DNA of 64,000 bases, from positions 124,001 through 188,000 of the forward strand of contig QJNS01000110.1 of assembly GCA_004154925.1 (NCBI GenBank), read 5' to 3'. Position 1 is the stretch's first letter; each line of letters starts with the position of its first letter. This document shows, one piece after another, positions 44,995 through 58,710 of this stretch. The stretch is from Monosporascus cannonballus. Taxonomy: Eukaryota > Ascomycota > Sordariomycetes > Xylariales. The position numbers and the translations under genes were made by a program. The notes below the pieces were generated by a model that worked only from the letters and a program-made list of their open reading frames with translations, was not told the origin of the DNA and did no database searches.

Positions 44995-47900
44995 AGCTTT
45001 TTACAGAATTCCAAATATTTTCAGAATCCTGATAATTTCTTTTATATAATTAAACATTAAATAAATCCGTTTTCTTTGTATATTAAAATTCTTTTTTTAT
45101 TTCGCCCATAATTTCGTTTGTATCATTATATCGTTTGTTTCTCATAAAGTTAAATAATACCTATTATTAATATAAAAACAATATAAAAAATTAATTAGAA
45201 TTTAATTTTGAATAAAGACTTTAATTAATAATTACGTTCTGAAATTTTTCCATTAATTCTATATACAACGATATATTTAAAATCAAGTTTTTTATGAAGT
45301 CGATTGGTTTAAAGATATTTAATAACAAAATAAATTATTTGTCGATTTTTGAAATTGAACTGTTTTTAATCTTTTCGTATTATAATATTTGTTTATTTAA
45401 TTAAGTACGAATTTCAATTTTGTTTTGGCTGTTGAATATAATTATTTACGCTATTTGGATATAAATCTTGCTTTAACGTTAGCATATCTATTATATGTAT
45501 TTTTATAAATATCGGATATAAAATTATAATTTACGTTTATTAAAATCATTTTAATACTTATGTAGTAATTTATAGTATTAACTAATTACGCATTAAATTA
45601 CTTTTAAACTTAATTATTTTATTTATAATGATTTTAATATCTTACATACGTTAATATTTGAAATAACCCTCCCCGTATCCGTTTATTTAATGTTTAAATA
45701 CGTTAAATTATTTATAGTTTAAACTAATTTATATTATAAAGCTTTGCCAAAACCTAAAAAAAAATCCAATTTTTTATCGAAAATACTTTTATATTAATCT
45801 ATATATATTAAAGATACCTTTAGAGCAAACATATATTCTTTGCTCGGTATTAATGCCTTTGAATGAAGCAAAAGATAAAGAATATCCCAAACTTGATAAT
45901 TATTACGAGTATATTTTCGAAATATATTTTTCTCATTTAATATTTAAATTACAAAATGCTAATAAAACAATCCCGAATAACTATAACCTTCTGTAAAACT
46001 TATACCGTTATATTTTGACTTTATAGTAAAAGTTACATTATCGTTATATTTTTTAAAAGTTGTTACTTTTTTTTTAAAAAAAAAATAATAATATATTAAA
46101 ATTGCTTTAAAGTTTGAAATATCTCTTAATAGTTATATAGTTAACATTTATATATATATCGTATAAAATATATTTAATATTTTGTTGCATTTTGGAACTT
46201 ATTTATATTTTTGTTTCTTATCAAATTGTTCTTATATTTTTAAATTTTGTAATATATGTTACATAGTATCGTCTATAGTATTATAATTTGGTATAAATGT
46301 ATATACATTTTTATAATAATATTAAAAATTATATAAATAATTTTTATTACGGTTCCTTAAATTTCGCAATTTATTTATAATATTTATTTTATTATTTTTA
46401 TCATTATTTATAAATAATACAGCAATCGCATATTGTAATTTCTTTTATGTATTATAATTATCAGTCGATAAATTTTCCAGTTGTAATAAAACGGATAAGA
46501 CTTTAATAATTCGTATAAACCTTAATTTACTGAAGAGTTTCTTTAAAGATATAATTCAATTTTCGAAAAAGTGTAATAATAACTATAAATTCCTTATCGA
46601 GAATAACGCAATTATGTTGAGGTTTTTTTAATTTGTACGAAAGAAATGCAATCAGATATGATTGATTTTAATTATTTCGTTATTCCATTATTACGTTTGA
46701 TGGACCATCCAAAATATCAGTTTTTAATTCCATAGAACGTATTATATTATATAGAATTGACATTAATTTAGTAATAATCGTATTTTTAATAGTTTAAAAA
46801 AGGATTTAGTGGTATTATTTATTTCAGCTCTTTCTAGAAAAATTAATTAAAAATATATTAATTAATGAAAATATTAAAACTATTTTCTATAATAATTAAT
46901 AAATCCGAAAAACATCTATATCTTTTGAATTATCGTTAACATTCATTATTTTATAATTGCAATACTTCTTTTAAAATATATTTTAAGTATGTTATTTCTT
47001 ATTTATAAATATAATATCTTTTGCGTGAATTAATAATTTAGCGTTTTATAAATTTTAAAAAATTTCAAAACCTAATCTTATATTAATTCTTTCCGTTTCC
47101 AAATAAACAAAAATATCGTCAAAATAATATATGTTAAAAACGTTACAATAGTTTTATAATATATAATTTATTTTCTGTTAAACTATTTTTAATACGTTCG
47201 TAAATTCTATTAGTTTATTTCAATGTTTAAATAATTTTGTATTTCGTTTTAAAAGTTATTTCTTTTCGTATTCTTTTTAATTTCAATAAAAATATATTTA
47301 TTTTTAAATTTGAAAATGATAAATTATGAGATTTTTTCAAATTAATTTCTTATATTAGTAATTAAAAGTAATAATATTATTTAATTATCCAGTATTAATT
47401 ATAAACGGTAATTTGTTAACTTTTTAAAATACGAAAAGTATAAGGTATATTACGAGTAATTTCCAAAACCGTGGTTATTCCTTTCCTAATCTATTTTTTG
47501 ATGTTTTTTAAAAACGGGTTATATCGTTTTAGTTAAAATAACTAATAAAGTAAAACTTTAAAAATAAATATTTTATAAATTTTGATTTGAAATGGTGATT
47601 TAATTACTGAAATATATTTTAGTAATAATAATACGTCGCATTTTGGTTTAATACTTATTTTCGAGTTATAGTTTTTAAATGAATAAAATAACTATTATTA
47701 TTTTATATGTTATATTTGTTGTTATTTCTATTAAATATTAAATCTTTACTCTTTCTATATTGTATTTAAAGATAACATATAAACCGAACTATACTTGCTT
47801 AAGTTTGGCGTCAATTACAGTTTTATATTAATATATTTACAATTTCGCTAAAATTGCATCGTGAGTTTTAAATAAATCGATATCGAAATTCATTTTTTAA

Positions 47901-48090
47901 AATCGTTTTTGAAAAAAAATCTCTAAGTAATTAATTTAACATTAAGTTTTTCTATTACTATAAATAACAATTCAATTTTCGCTATCGTTAAATATATAAA
48001 GGTTTAACTTGTAGTTTTATAATAATTTAAATTTATAAAGAACGTTTAATATGATATAATTTCTATTTAGAACTTCGTAATTTAATATTA
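44995..48090 (-). pseudogene. pol of element G
   Basis: The chromodomain on the minus strand near 44995-45115 reads G-E-I-K-K-E-F ... N-Y-Q-D-S-E-N-I-W-N. The protease region at about 47850-48090 matches that of B (12892-13149) at nucleotide level. RT and integrase between them are recognisable mainly by nucleotide similarity to B. No frame longer than about 60 codons survives. Confidence 0.7.
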
Positions 48091-48899
48091 CAGTATGTTA
48101 ATACGTTCTAATCTATGTTTTTGAAATAGTAAAGTTATTAACGGCTTTTATTATTACGTTTAAACTTCTTTTTTAAATATATCTTTTTAGTTTCTCTAAA
48201 TTTCGTTATTTTATAGAGTTTTTACAGATAATTTTCTTTTTTAACTCTTTTTCGAATTTATAGAATCTTTTTTGTATTGTTTCGTATAAGAAGTTAAACT
48301 CTTATATTTATAATGTTTACTGGCGTATTTGTTTTTTTTCATTACATTAATATTTCTTAATTACCCTGCAACCTCTTACTTTGGTAAGTAAATTATTTTT
48401 TTTGTATGATATATAATCTCTCATTATGCGTTTATAATATATCCTGTTTTAGTAAAATTTTTAAATAAATGATTAAAGTTCTTTCAAAACTTATTTTCTT
48501 AAAGTTTATATTACATTTATTTAAATATAAAAATTTATAAAAAGCTTTAAATAATATTTTTGTATAATATATTAAATTTATTCTTTTGTAAATTAATATT
48601 TATATTGATTATAAAAACCCCAAAAGTTTGTTTATGGATACTATTTTCTTTTAAACTAATTCTATAGGGTTATTCGTTTATCGATATCGTTTTATTAAAT
48701 AAAAATTCTAAAATAGCGATATTATAGTTTATGTATTGTGTTATTTCTGGTTTAATTAGAAAAATCGAATATCTTTTTGACTATACGTACGATACGTTAA
48801 TAAATAAACTTCTTCATGATTTATATACTAGATACTTTCGTCGTCTATAATATATCACGTATATATTGTTATATTAAATTAGAATACCGATATAAACGT

Positions 48900-49720
48900 T
48901 TTTTATATATTTTTAATATTCTTTTAATTATTCTTTTATGGCGTATTATTATTGTTATAAAGTTTTCCGGACCAACGTTTTACCCTTTCGCATTTCGCGT
49001 TAAATATTCTATTTTAATGGCCTTTATTCGTATTAGGTTTGGATTATATTAATAAGATTATTATTATTATATTTATTATGTTTACACTATTTTCTGTTTA
49101 TAAAAATTTGGCTATATTATTACCGTTCTTTTAGAATTTTTGGAAATGTTTTAATAATATCCTATTTTGCAGCAATTATAATATTTAAATTAATTTTTAT
49201 CTTTATGTTAAATAGCTTTGAGTTTCAGAAGTTGTAACGTTATATTACAGGTTGTAAATAATATATTGTTTTTCTTCTCTAATTAGCTAATTAACTACCG
49301 TATTTTGTAATATATTATATGTTTTCTATTTGGCGTTTATATAATTCGTTATGATTTTTAACGGTTTCGATATTATGTTGACTTAATGTTTTTGGTTTTG
49401 AAAATTTAGGAATCTTAATTTTAGTATTATATTTTGGATTCTTTATAAACAATACTAATATAAACATTTCCGTTATTATCCTTCTATTTTATTTTGGCTA
49501 TAAACCTTTTAAACATTATTTTATATTCGAAACTGGTTTTCTTAGCGTAACTAAGAGATTTGTTATGTTATTGTACGTTTATCGTCGGAATTTTCAAAAT
49601 TAACATAACCGCAAAAACGCTTTTTAATCAATACTTTTTGGCCTGTTTCGATATATTCTAGATAAACTTTTATTGTAAGTTTAATCTAGTTAAAAATATT
49701 TCCCGTTAGAAAAACTATAA
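48900..49720 (-). pseudogene. gag of element G, decayed
   Basis: Assigned by collinearity with element B: the stretch near 49690-49715 (gtttaatctagttaaaaatatttcccg) matches B at 14780-14810. Not readable as protein. Confidence 0.45.
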
Positions 49721-49765
49721 CGGCGGAAATTGTATTCGGCGGTTTTTTGAAATTCTCGTATTACG

Positions 49766-50992
49766 ACCAACCCAAGACCGGCCGCAGGAAACGGTCGGAC
49801 CCACACGAGGGGTCACGTGATTTGGATCTCTTAGCATCAAGTTCTAAATAAATCTATACAGAACTAATCGAATCTAAGACGGCCAATCTATGAACGAGCT
49901 AACCCCTCAACGCGCCGGCCATTTCCTATATAAAATCGTCAAAATCGTTATATTTTCAACAACGCTTTAAATTTCGAATGAAAATCAAAAAAGGAAGCGG
50001 CTATCAATCCCGTTATTAAATTTAGTCCCTTTATAAAAGAAAAATATATTGAAAATTGCCATAATTACTTAATATTTTTGGAAATTTTATGATATTTAAT
50101 ATTACGTTTTCCTATAAATTTTATACGTAATATTTACAAAATTCATAACTTTTTTGATATGAAAGATATATAAAAGATATTATATATATAATTATTTTCA
50201 TATTAGAGCTATTTAAGTGCGGTTCTCTTTTTTAAATATCTTTGGTAAATATAAACATATATTATAAAAATGATCAGTGGAGTAAAATTTAAGAACATTT
50301 TATATGCGAAAATCTATATTACATTTTGAAATATTAATTATATAACGAATAGTTACTATATATAAATATTAATTTTCTAATTTGTAACACCGTAATTTAT
50401 GAATAAATAGAGTGAAAAGCCTATTATTTCTATGTAATTTAATTCTGTATGTATTTATTAATACAGTAATTTATTCAGTTTTAAGAATTTCTCATACAAT
50501 TTGTATAGGAAAATGTTAACGTTTTATTTTTACAACTTTAATCTTAATATGCTTCATATAAATATAAATACATTTTTATAATATTTCATGTATTGTATTT
50601 CTTTACGGCTTTAATTATTATTCTGTCGACCGTTTTTTAATATATATTTTTGTTAGTTAATTATAAATATCCAGTTTTGTTAACTTTCATAGAAAATGGC
50701 GGTTCGTTGATGGAGTGGCCTGTTTATAGGTGGGCCGTCTTTATGGTATTAGATTTAAGGCGGCGTTAAGATCTAATAAAAATCTAATTAACCTATAAAG
50801 AATATATATATTCATTATTTCCATAATTCAGATAACTTTAGCTTGCAATAATATATTATCACCTAAAACGCTTTTGGTATTACGAGACGTAATACGTTAC
50901 TGTATATGTTGCTTAAAATCCTATGATATTTTTTCTAACATAAACGCGTACGACTTATGTTTAATAATTGGTTAAACTGCTTAAAAACAACA
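49766..50992 (+). repeat. LTR halves separated by about 840 bp
   Basis: 49766-49840 is a GC-rich LTR start (mutated TGTTACGACCAACCCAAG, then cggtcggacccacacgagg). 50760-50992 is a typical LTR 3' half ending in aacaaca. Between them lies AT-rich sequence without coding frames, including a tatataaaa motif at 49929. This could be one interrupted LTR, or two LTRs each broken. The second may instead start at TGTTAACTTTC (50678). Confidence 0.5.
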
Positions 50993-53900
50993 GCTCGAAA
51001 AATCAGAAATTCTAATTAATGTACTATTACAATATTATAGATATAAACAGCTTTTCAAAAAAGAACTGGATACGAAATCATTAGAACGTAACGAATAAAA
51101 TTATGAAATAATTTTTAAAAAAGAAGTTTCGACGAAATTTTACCTTATTTATAACTTAGCCGAAAATTAAGTACGCGTCTTCAAAACATATTTAAAGAAT
51201 CGGTTACAAAAAATCATTTAACCTTCGAAATTATTAACGAAATATTGAATTGAAGTAAAGAGAGAATTTGGCTTAATCAATGCGGATGAACAAGCTATAT
51301 CACGACACGGAAAGGAATTGTCGAGATAAAGAACTGAATCCGATTATATTAATAATGTTGAACCTCGATAACTAAAATAGCAGAAACAGAGTAAGTGGTG
51401 ACAGTCGTAGGTAAAGCCTAGAGGTTGAACACATGGCGAAAAAGAACTCCTTAATATATATATGAGACCCAGGCTTTGTGATCAGCCGAGCCTGATCATT
51501 GGCGTAACAACTCGCTCCATTTCATTACCTATAAGGTATTTTTCGGTTTTAGTATTTAAAAAATAATAAATAGCGATTTATAATTAATTATTAGGAATTA
51601 AATAATATTATTATTAAGTTTTAAGCGTTATTATTTCTATTATCAAAATAAAATATTAATTTTAAAAAATTAAATATTTTATAATATGGAATTTAATAAT
51701 AAAAATACTTTTATTAAAATTACACAAGAACATAAATACAAATATAATGTTTAAAAGGAAATACCAATTATTTAAATATTTAGTTATATTAATAATATTA
51801 TAAATACATTACTAAATATGGAATTAATAATAATTTATATATTGTAAATATATTCGAATGTTTTTATTATATATTAGTTTAACCACGTATTTATTACTTC
51901 GAAAATAAAAACATATATATATTATATAGCCTTGTAAAAGTTTTCATATTTTATAAGATATGAAATTATTAATTAATACAGGAAAGAATAATAGTATAAA
52001 TAAAAAATAAAATAATTAAAATATTTTATTGCTTTACAATCTATTATATTAAAGCTTAAAATAATAATTATAAATTTAACATAATACGTAATAATAGTAA
52101 TTAAAAATGCAAAGGTATTTTGTAGATTTATTTATTATTATTAGAAGTTTATGGCCGATTCTCTTAAAATTCTTATATTTTTAATCAATTTTATGAAGAA
52201 AGGTATATAAATATGTATAGTTTATAAGTTAACGTTATAAGACATTTCAGATGAAATTATTAATAAATTAATATTAATTATAGATTATTTAATATATTTT
52301 CTTAAACTAACCAATAAAACTTAACAATCTAGAATAAATATATATATTTTATCATATAATAAGTGGAGTAAATTATAATTTTTAATATATTTTTAAATAA
52401 ATTTAATCGAGCCAAAATTCATTAACTTATTTTAAATTAAGACGTTATAATTATTAATATAATCTTTTAAAATTTTAAATACTTTTTCAAACCAAATCTT
52501 GCGTAAATTGAAGTGTATACTGAGTTTTAAAATTTTATATCTTTAATTAAAAATTAAACAATTTATAAAACAGTAATCATAATAATGAAAAAAATAATAA
52601 ATTCTTATGTTATTATTAGATATAAAATTGATTTAAGATACGGTAAAATTAATATTTTAAAGAGTATTTGGTAAATCAGTAATATAATTTTAGATATTAC
52701 TTTAAAACATTATGTATATTTAACTTGAATTATAATAATATGGGCTACAGTATAGAATAAAGGGTGCGAAATAAAAAATGAAAGGTTAAATGAATTATAA
52801 ATTTTACAAAGATATTAAATAAATTAAATACGTTGTACATATAAATATTAACTGTACAAATATTAAAGTATTTATAAAGTTGAAAAACGAATTTAATATA
52901 TTGAAAGATTTCTTAATATAAAGATAAAAACTTAAAAACAATATAAGGATAAAATAATGTTTGTAATAAACTTAAAACATTACAATGTTATGTTTACGTA
53001 AAGTTATAATTATTATAAATTCATTAGCAAATTTACGTTACCAGTAAATCTAACTATAGAAACATATTACAATAGTATTTTTGTTAGCTTCTACTGATTT
53101 ACACAAGAGTAAGATTAAATAAATAAAGTATATATTTTTAGAAGTATTTATAATATTTATAAATAATTACACAAATTTATTTTCAATTAAGGAAATACGT
53201 TTATTTTCAAACTGTTTATACAACTTTATAATATAAATTAATTATTTAACGTATTTAGAATGTAAATAAACGAATAACCGAAGTGATTAGATTAAACGGT
53301 AAAAATGTATTTAAAACGTCATATTAATTGCGAATAAAATTAATGGGTTTAAGAATTAATTATTACTTAATTAATGTATAGTATTAATTTATTATAAAAA
53401 TATTAAAACAAACTTAATAAACCTAAACTTTGATTTTATATACGATATTTTTAAATGTATATATAACGAATTTAGTAATCTTAAAATGATAATTATATTA
53501 AAAATGAAACTAAAATAAAGCTTTATAAATAATTAAACACTTAAATATTATAATTATAAAATGTTAAACGAATGGGCTTTGCAAAAGTGAAAAATAATTA
53601 ATTCAAACTTTGAATATTAAATATATTGGTCTCTGTAACATTCTTAAAAAAAACTTTAGAAATTAATTATTAACTAAAAGCTTCATTAAACATTAAATAT
53701 TATATAATTTTATATATTTCTTTATTTAACTTAATAACGAATATTTTTATAAAAGTTTACCTGAGAAAAAATAATAAAAATATAAAAAATACATTTAATT
53801 AAAAAATGATTTATGTAATACTTAATTTAATAAAACAATTATCTGAATTCCTAAAATATTTGAGAAATTATAAAAGGCTTTATGAATGCTTAATACTTAT

Positions 53901-54542
53901 TAAATGGTTTTCTTATCGCTAATACCGTTCAAATTCAAATTACTATAATTAATTATATTTATAAAAGTCCTGTTAATATTTTTCAAGTTCAATTAATTAA
54001 ATTACTTAATAATATGTGAAGAAATCTTTGAATAATATAATATTTTTCCGGTCATTTTTACGGGTTTCTTTGACGTTTTGATCCGTTTAAATTTTTCGGA
54101 GATTATAAATCTCGAATTAATATATAAGATATACGGTTAGCTTATAATTTCTTTTATTTCCGAAAACAACAAACCCTTCTTTACGTTCGTTCAATTCTTT
54201 TCTTTTTTTGAAATTGAATTTTGTTTGTAAATAGTTAAAATCGAAATGTTTTAATTAATAAAGGGAAAATTTATTAATATTGTAAAGGTTTTAATTTTGC
54301 ATTAAATACTTTTCATATCGGTTACAATATGCTATAAAACTGCGATAAAACAATAAATAACGGTTACTATAATATAAATATACGGGTATATTTACGGTAC
54401 CAAAATTAACAAGTTCAAATAAAATATTTCTTTTTTGATATTTTTCTCAATTAGTTTTTAAATACAGCCCAATACGCTAAATAAAAGTAATTTATAAAAA
54501 AAAGGAAATGTTTAAGATAGAAATTATGGAAAAAGAGAATTA
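50993..54542 (+). pseudogene. Element H: 5'-truncated pol of a Ty3/Gypsy chromovirus
   Basis: Begins abruptly in the protease-RT linker; gag and protease are missing. The RT N-terminal block near 51120-51250 matches C (G-F-S-T-K-F-Y-L-I-Y-N). The integrase core near 53060 reads T-Y-Y-N-S-I-F-V. The chromodomain remnant near 53800-53930 has L-S-E-F-L-K-Y-L in place of N-S-E-N-T-W. The minus strand at about 54000-54480 has basic helical blocks (F-K-K-R-K-E-L-N-E-R-K-E-G) that may be another copy of the antisense frame. Extremely AT-rich. Confidence 0.65.
51246..51535. mobile_element. GC-normal insertion in the RT of element H
   Basis: About 290 bp of balanced composition interrupts the RT between 'gaaatat' and 'ggtatttttcgg', which are adjacent in C, D and E. 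It contains inverted cagccgagcctgatcattgg-type sequence and tatatatatgag. No terminal repeat or duplication could be fixed. It lacks RIP changes, so it is younger than H or below the length RIP recognises. Could be a solo LTR of another family. Confidence 0.5.
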
Positions 54543-54871
54543 TGTTATAGTTTAATAAGGTACGGCCTTAGAAAACAATCGTAAGAGGGATTTATAGACT
54601 AAAAAGAAAAAGTTGCATAATAGCTTAATAGGATCGATCGCAAAGACTTTAGAATTAAATTCGATAGAAGTAAATTATAAGTATATAGATATATTTATTG
54701 TTATAGTTCAAATTATATTACTCTGTAATAAAATTTCGTTAATTAAGATATTTTTAGTATTACAAAACGTGACTAATTACTCTATCTATTATTCAAAATC
54801 TTACGCTACTTTTGCCAACATAAACCCGTACGGCTTAGGTTTAATACTTAGTTAAACCCTTAGCCGCTACA
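54543..54871 (+). repeat. LTR, 329 bp
   Basis: Starts TGTTATAGTTTAATAAGG and ends tagccgctaca, with the full conserved 3' half. Its position suits the 3' LTR of H, but 54872 onward also looks coding, so it may be the 5' LTR of another element. No target duplication is visible. Confidence 0.75.
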
Positions 54872-54879
54872 ACCTACGT

Positions 54880-55190
54880 CAATGTATAATGTGACTAAGA
54901 AAAATATCAAGCGAGCTATAGCGAACGAGGATATGGCGGCTTAGGACACCGAAATGTACAAATGGGCCGAGTTAGTCGTTAAAAACCTTAATACGAATAG
55001 CTCGCCGTATTGGAATTAGCGTAATCGTTACGTATCTAAGGTCCGTTTGGCTTTGCTGCTGCTAATAAGGATGTTGGATAATGTTATAAAAAGCATATCT
55101 AAGCTGAATATATATTAAAGCGCAAAATCAAAAAAAAGAAGTAGGCGTGACGTAAAGTACGTCGAAAAAGTGTATTTTTTTTAATCTACT
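54880..55190 (+). pseudogene. Unrecognised coding fragment
   Basis: The frame reads N-V-T-K-K-N-I-K-R-A-I-A-N-E-D-M-A-A, then after a TAG K-W-A-E-L-V-V-K-N-L-N-T-N-S-S-P-Y-W-N and R-Y-V-S-K-V-R-L-A-L-L-L-L-I-R-M-L. Two internal TAGs are well explained as former Trp codons, as in the RIP-damaged genes around it. It could be a gag of another family or a DNA transposon relic; I cannot name it. Confidence 0.45.
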
Positions 55191-55488
55191 CTTTTCCTTC
55201 GTTATTCTGCGATTATTTTTTTATTGATATAATATATAAAGATCCAACATTAAAGACTTGAAAGTTAATAATATATAAGAGTATCCAAAACTGCAAATTA
55301 GAATCGTTTATAAAAAATTGTACTTTGTATTAATTTTTGATGAAGCAGTACAATAATATTCGGAAACCGTATAATGAAAATAAATTAAAAATAAAATCTA
55401 ATGACGAAAGTACAAAGGATTTATACATAATGCAGCTATAATATAGATAAAGCAAGTTTATAGTAAAGCATAGTATTTATGGCCTTAA

Positions 55489-55839
55489 TATAACAGTTAA
55501 GAGTTTAACCAACTATTAAATATAAGTTGTACGAGTTTATATTAGCAAAAATATCGTAAAAGTTTAAGTAACAAAATAACTTAATTACGTTTAGTAATAC
55601 CAAAATATTTCAAATAACGAAATCATATTTCAAACTTGCGCCCTTATTTTGGTTATAAAATAACCGTATATTTTTTAATTTTTTATGTAAATACATTTTT
55701 ATGGAAATCATAGTTAGTTAAATAGTTATTTAACCGTATTTAAATATTGCGCGCTAAAAATATATTACGTAACGTAAATTTATAAATGTTTAATTTTGGC
55801 CCGATTGTTATTGAGGCTGTAATCCGTTAAACCGTAATA
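55489..55839 (-). repeat. 3' LTR of element I
   Basis: 351 bp. The left end matches the reversed gtttaaccaactattaaa block and the right end ccgttaaaccgtaata is a mutated form of the LTR start TGTTACGACCTAACGG. Confidence 0.75.
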
Positions 55840-55914
55840 TAATTTTAGTTTTTTAAGATTTCATTTTTAGAACTATTTTTCGTTTTTAAGTAAGCTTTCT
55901 TTAAAAAACAATAT

Positions 55915-56461
55915 ATGCGGTTATATTATTAAAACCTTTATTTAAAACCAATTTTTGACCATTTGTGGTTAAAATCTATTTTTTATTTTCAATGAATTGA
56001 ACTTTAAAGTTATACCATGTTTCTTATATTTCTTAAATGTTTTCAAAATAAAAGGCAATGCGAAATATTTTTAAATGAAAAGCTTAGATAAAATGTAACT
56101 AGTTTTGTAATAAAAAAGGTATCTCGATAGTTTCAATGAAAAATATATACGCCAAAAACTAATAATTTGAATATAAAAGAATATTTTGAAAGAAGCCTTT
56201 TCTTAAATATTAAAAAGATTATTAATCAAAAATAACCGAAGTTATTACGCGCTTCATTAGTTTTCGTAAACAAAAAACTTGCTTTTCGTATTATAACTAT
56301 TAAAATAATATAACGGATATTATAATCCTTAAAAAAGCTAAAAAGAAAACAGCAAAAATAGATTTTTATAAAGGCCGTTGTAAGCACCTTAATCTTCCTT
56401 TCTAAATTATTTAATTAATTTTCTACGGTTATTTTAGAAATTATAAATTAAGATTCTATTA
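55915..56461 (+). pseudogene. Antisense ORF of element I, fragment
   Basis: Plus strand near 55975-56030 reads L-F-F-I-F-N-E-L-N-F-K-V-I-P-C-F-L-Y-F, aligning with L-L-F-I-F-D-D-F-N-F-E-I-M-P-Y-F of element K; one Cys is retained. Cut by element J. Confidence 0.5.
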
Positions 56462-56905
56462 TATAACGGCCCAAAGCTTAACTAACTATTACAACGAAGT
56501 CGTACGAATTTATATTCGCAACAATATCGTAAAGCTTTAAGCAATAAATAATAAAACTATATTATGTTTCGTAATACAAGAAGTATTTTAGGCAAAGATG
56601 TTTTCTTATAAGTTAGTATTATTCAAATTATAAAAATAAATGTATTTATATATTATAACTTGTTTTTTTCGTTAAGCTTATCTTTAAAGACTTTACGATC
56701 GATTTCGTCAAGTATGGTTCTAAAGGTTTTTCGATCGATCTCGTCGAGCCATTACGTGACTTGACCTAACTAACTCGTAGATTTCTATTGCGACCGTTTT
56801 TTGAGACCGCATCTTATCAAGTAGTAACACATATCTGGTTTTACTTCTTTTCTGAAAATCCTTATTGCACTAAGTTCGAAAGCCGCGTTTTATTAAATCG
56901 TAATA
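56462..56905 (-). repeat. 3' LTR of element J
   Basis: Contains about two 36-bp units (ending at 56740) and two LTR-start-like ends in succession, gtagtaaca at 56829 and atcgtaata at 56905, suggesting a fused or internally duplicated LTR. Confidence 0.75.
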
Positions 56906-57500
56906 CAATTTCCCTATCTATAATTTTCGTTCCGAAAATTTCTTTTTTTAATTAGTTTTCCTTGTTGTTTTTTATTATATCGAAATACATTAAATAATTT
57001 CATCGCCAAACTCAAAAAAGAGAATAGCTTATTTATATTTATTTCTTTTTAAGTTGTAAGCATATCTATTTTTTATTATGTTTGTCGGAACTTATCTTTT
57101 TATTGTATTATCATTTTGGAATCTTTCCGTGACGAAAAATATATTTCTAAAAACCAAAGTTTTTATAACATTAAAGAGCTTTTTACTTCTTAAATTAAAG
57201 GCTTTATTTTGAATTAGTTTAAAATAAAAACGGAATTAACAAATATTAAAGAACGAATAAAATAAATGCAGGTCAAAATGCGCAAATTTAGGAAATAAAA
57301 AAACTATAAGTTAATCATATAATACGAATACTATGCCAGGAACTTTAATCTCTTGAAAAGTTAGAACGTCGAGAAAAAGAGGCCAAGGCAGTAATTACGC
57401 AAATTACAATAACGCCGTTTGCAATTAATTGTTCTAAAATAAGGACCTTTAAAAGTTTATATCTAATAATATTAACTAAGGCGCGTTTATATTACGTGCT
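56906..57500 (+). pseudogene. Antisense ORF of element J
   Basis: Plus strand near 57340-57440 reads S-L-E-K-L-E-R-R-E-K-E-A-K-A-V-I-T-Q-I-T, the coiled-coil segment corresponding to E-K-F-E-R-F-E-K-K-x-E-Q-L-K-A-A-V in C. The N-terminal Cys-rich half is not readable. Confidence 0.5.
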
Positions 57501-58679
57501 ATTCATAAAATTCCTTCAGCAAAGCTTAAACATTTATAAAATATTTAGCCGGCTTTTCAATATTTTCGGAATTCGGATAATTTGTTCATTTAATCAGGTA
57601 CTGGGTGAATCCATTTTCAATTTGCATAATAAAGATGTTTTCCATTTCGTACGTAATTTCCTTTTTAACCTTCACCTCGTTTTATTCTTTATGAATTTTG
57701 ATGACATCCGTTATAAACATAAATAAAAGAATATAAAAAACCAAATAAAATTTAACTTTTAATAAACGCTTTGACCAATAATGAAGTTCGAAAATGTTTT
57801 AATAATTTTTTATAGATTAATATATATAAAATCGAATTTTGTTTATGAAGTTTTTTTATTTCAATATGTTTGGTAATAAAATAAATTATTTTTCTTTTTT
57901 AGAAATTAATTTTCTTAAACTTTTTCAAAGGCTCAAACTAATTTATTTAATTACGTAAGAACTCTGATTTTATATTAAGTTTCTTATTATAATTATTGAA
58001 ATTATTTTATCGTAAACATTATGTTAGCGTTAATAAATTTGTTATATATATCTTTATAAATATCAAATATAAAACCGAAGTCTACGTTCATTTAAATTGT
58101 TTTAATGCTTTTCTAAGAATGAATATTATAGAGTAATTAAATAATAACTACATTTTGAATGTAATGATGATATATATAATTAATATAATGTTTTAAATAT
58201 ATTTTCAATATTTGGTTTAATTCTTTCCTTTGTTCGTCCATTTAAAATTCAAACGTAATATAAAGTCTTTTTAAAACTTTAAAATAAATATTATTATGTT
58301 GTTAAAATAGTTTCATGTAAATATTTATATATATTAAAGATGTATTTGAAAAAAGTATTTATTTAATATTAATATCTTTTAATAAAGTACAATAAAATAG
58401 CTTTATACAATTATATATAACTACGAAAATAATATTACATAATAATGTTATTAGATTTCTAAGTAAGGAATTGAATAATAGAATTTATAACAATTAAATT
58501 TTAAATTTCTTTTAAAAATTAATAATAATTATAATTCTCTATAAGGTTGGCATTACCTTTTGGCCTCATTTTATAAAATATATTGTCAATATATTTATAC
58601 AGATTGTCTTCTCTATTTTAAAGAAATAATAAATACAATATATAATAACAGTGTTTATGAAGATTTAAGCCTTTATATA

Positions 58680-58710
<31 letters not shown>

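Larger units (their letters stand above)
43978..49765 (-). mobile_element. Element G: degraded Ty3/Gypsy chromovirus, 5' end missing
   Basis: A reversed 3' LTR (43978-44360) is followed by the antisense frame, a chromodomain, pol and gag in minus orientation. The 5' LTR is not found: the internal sequence matches element B to about 49715, then an LTR start of the opposite orientation begins at 49766. More AT-converted than A to E. Confidence 0.8.

Noticed and set aside
57496..57726. 76-codon plus frame in element J
   Set aside because: It is the reverse strand of the degraded chromodomain and integrase end. Its residues follow from the sense codons, although the upstream antisense gene may once have read into it.
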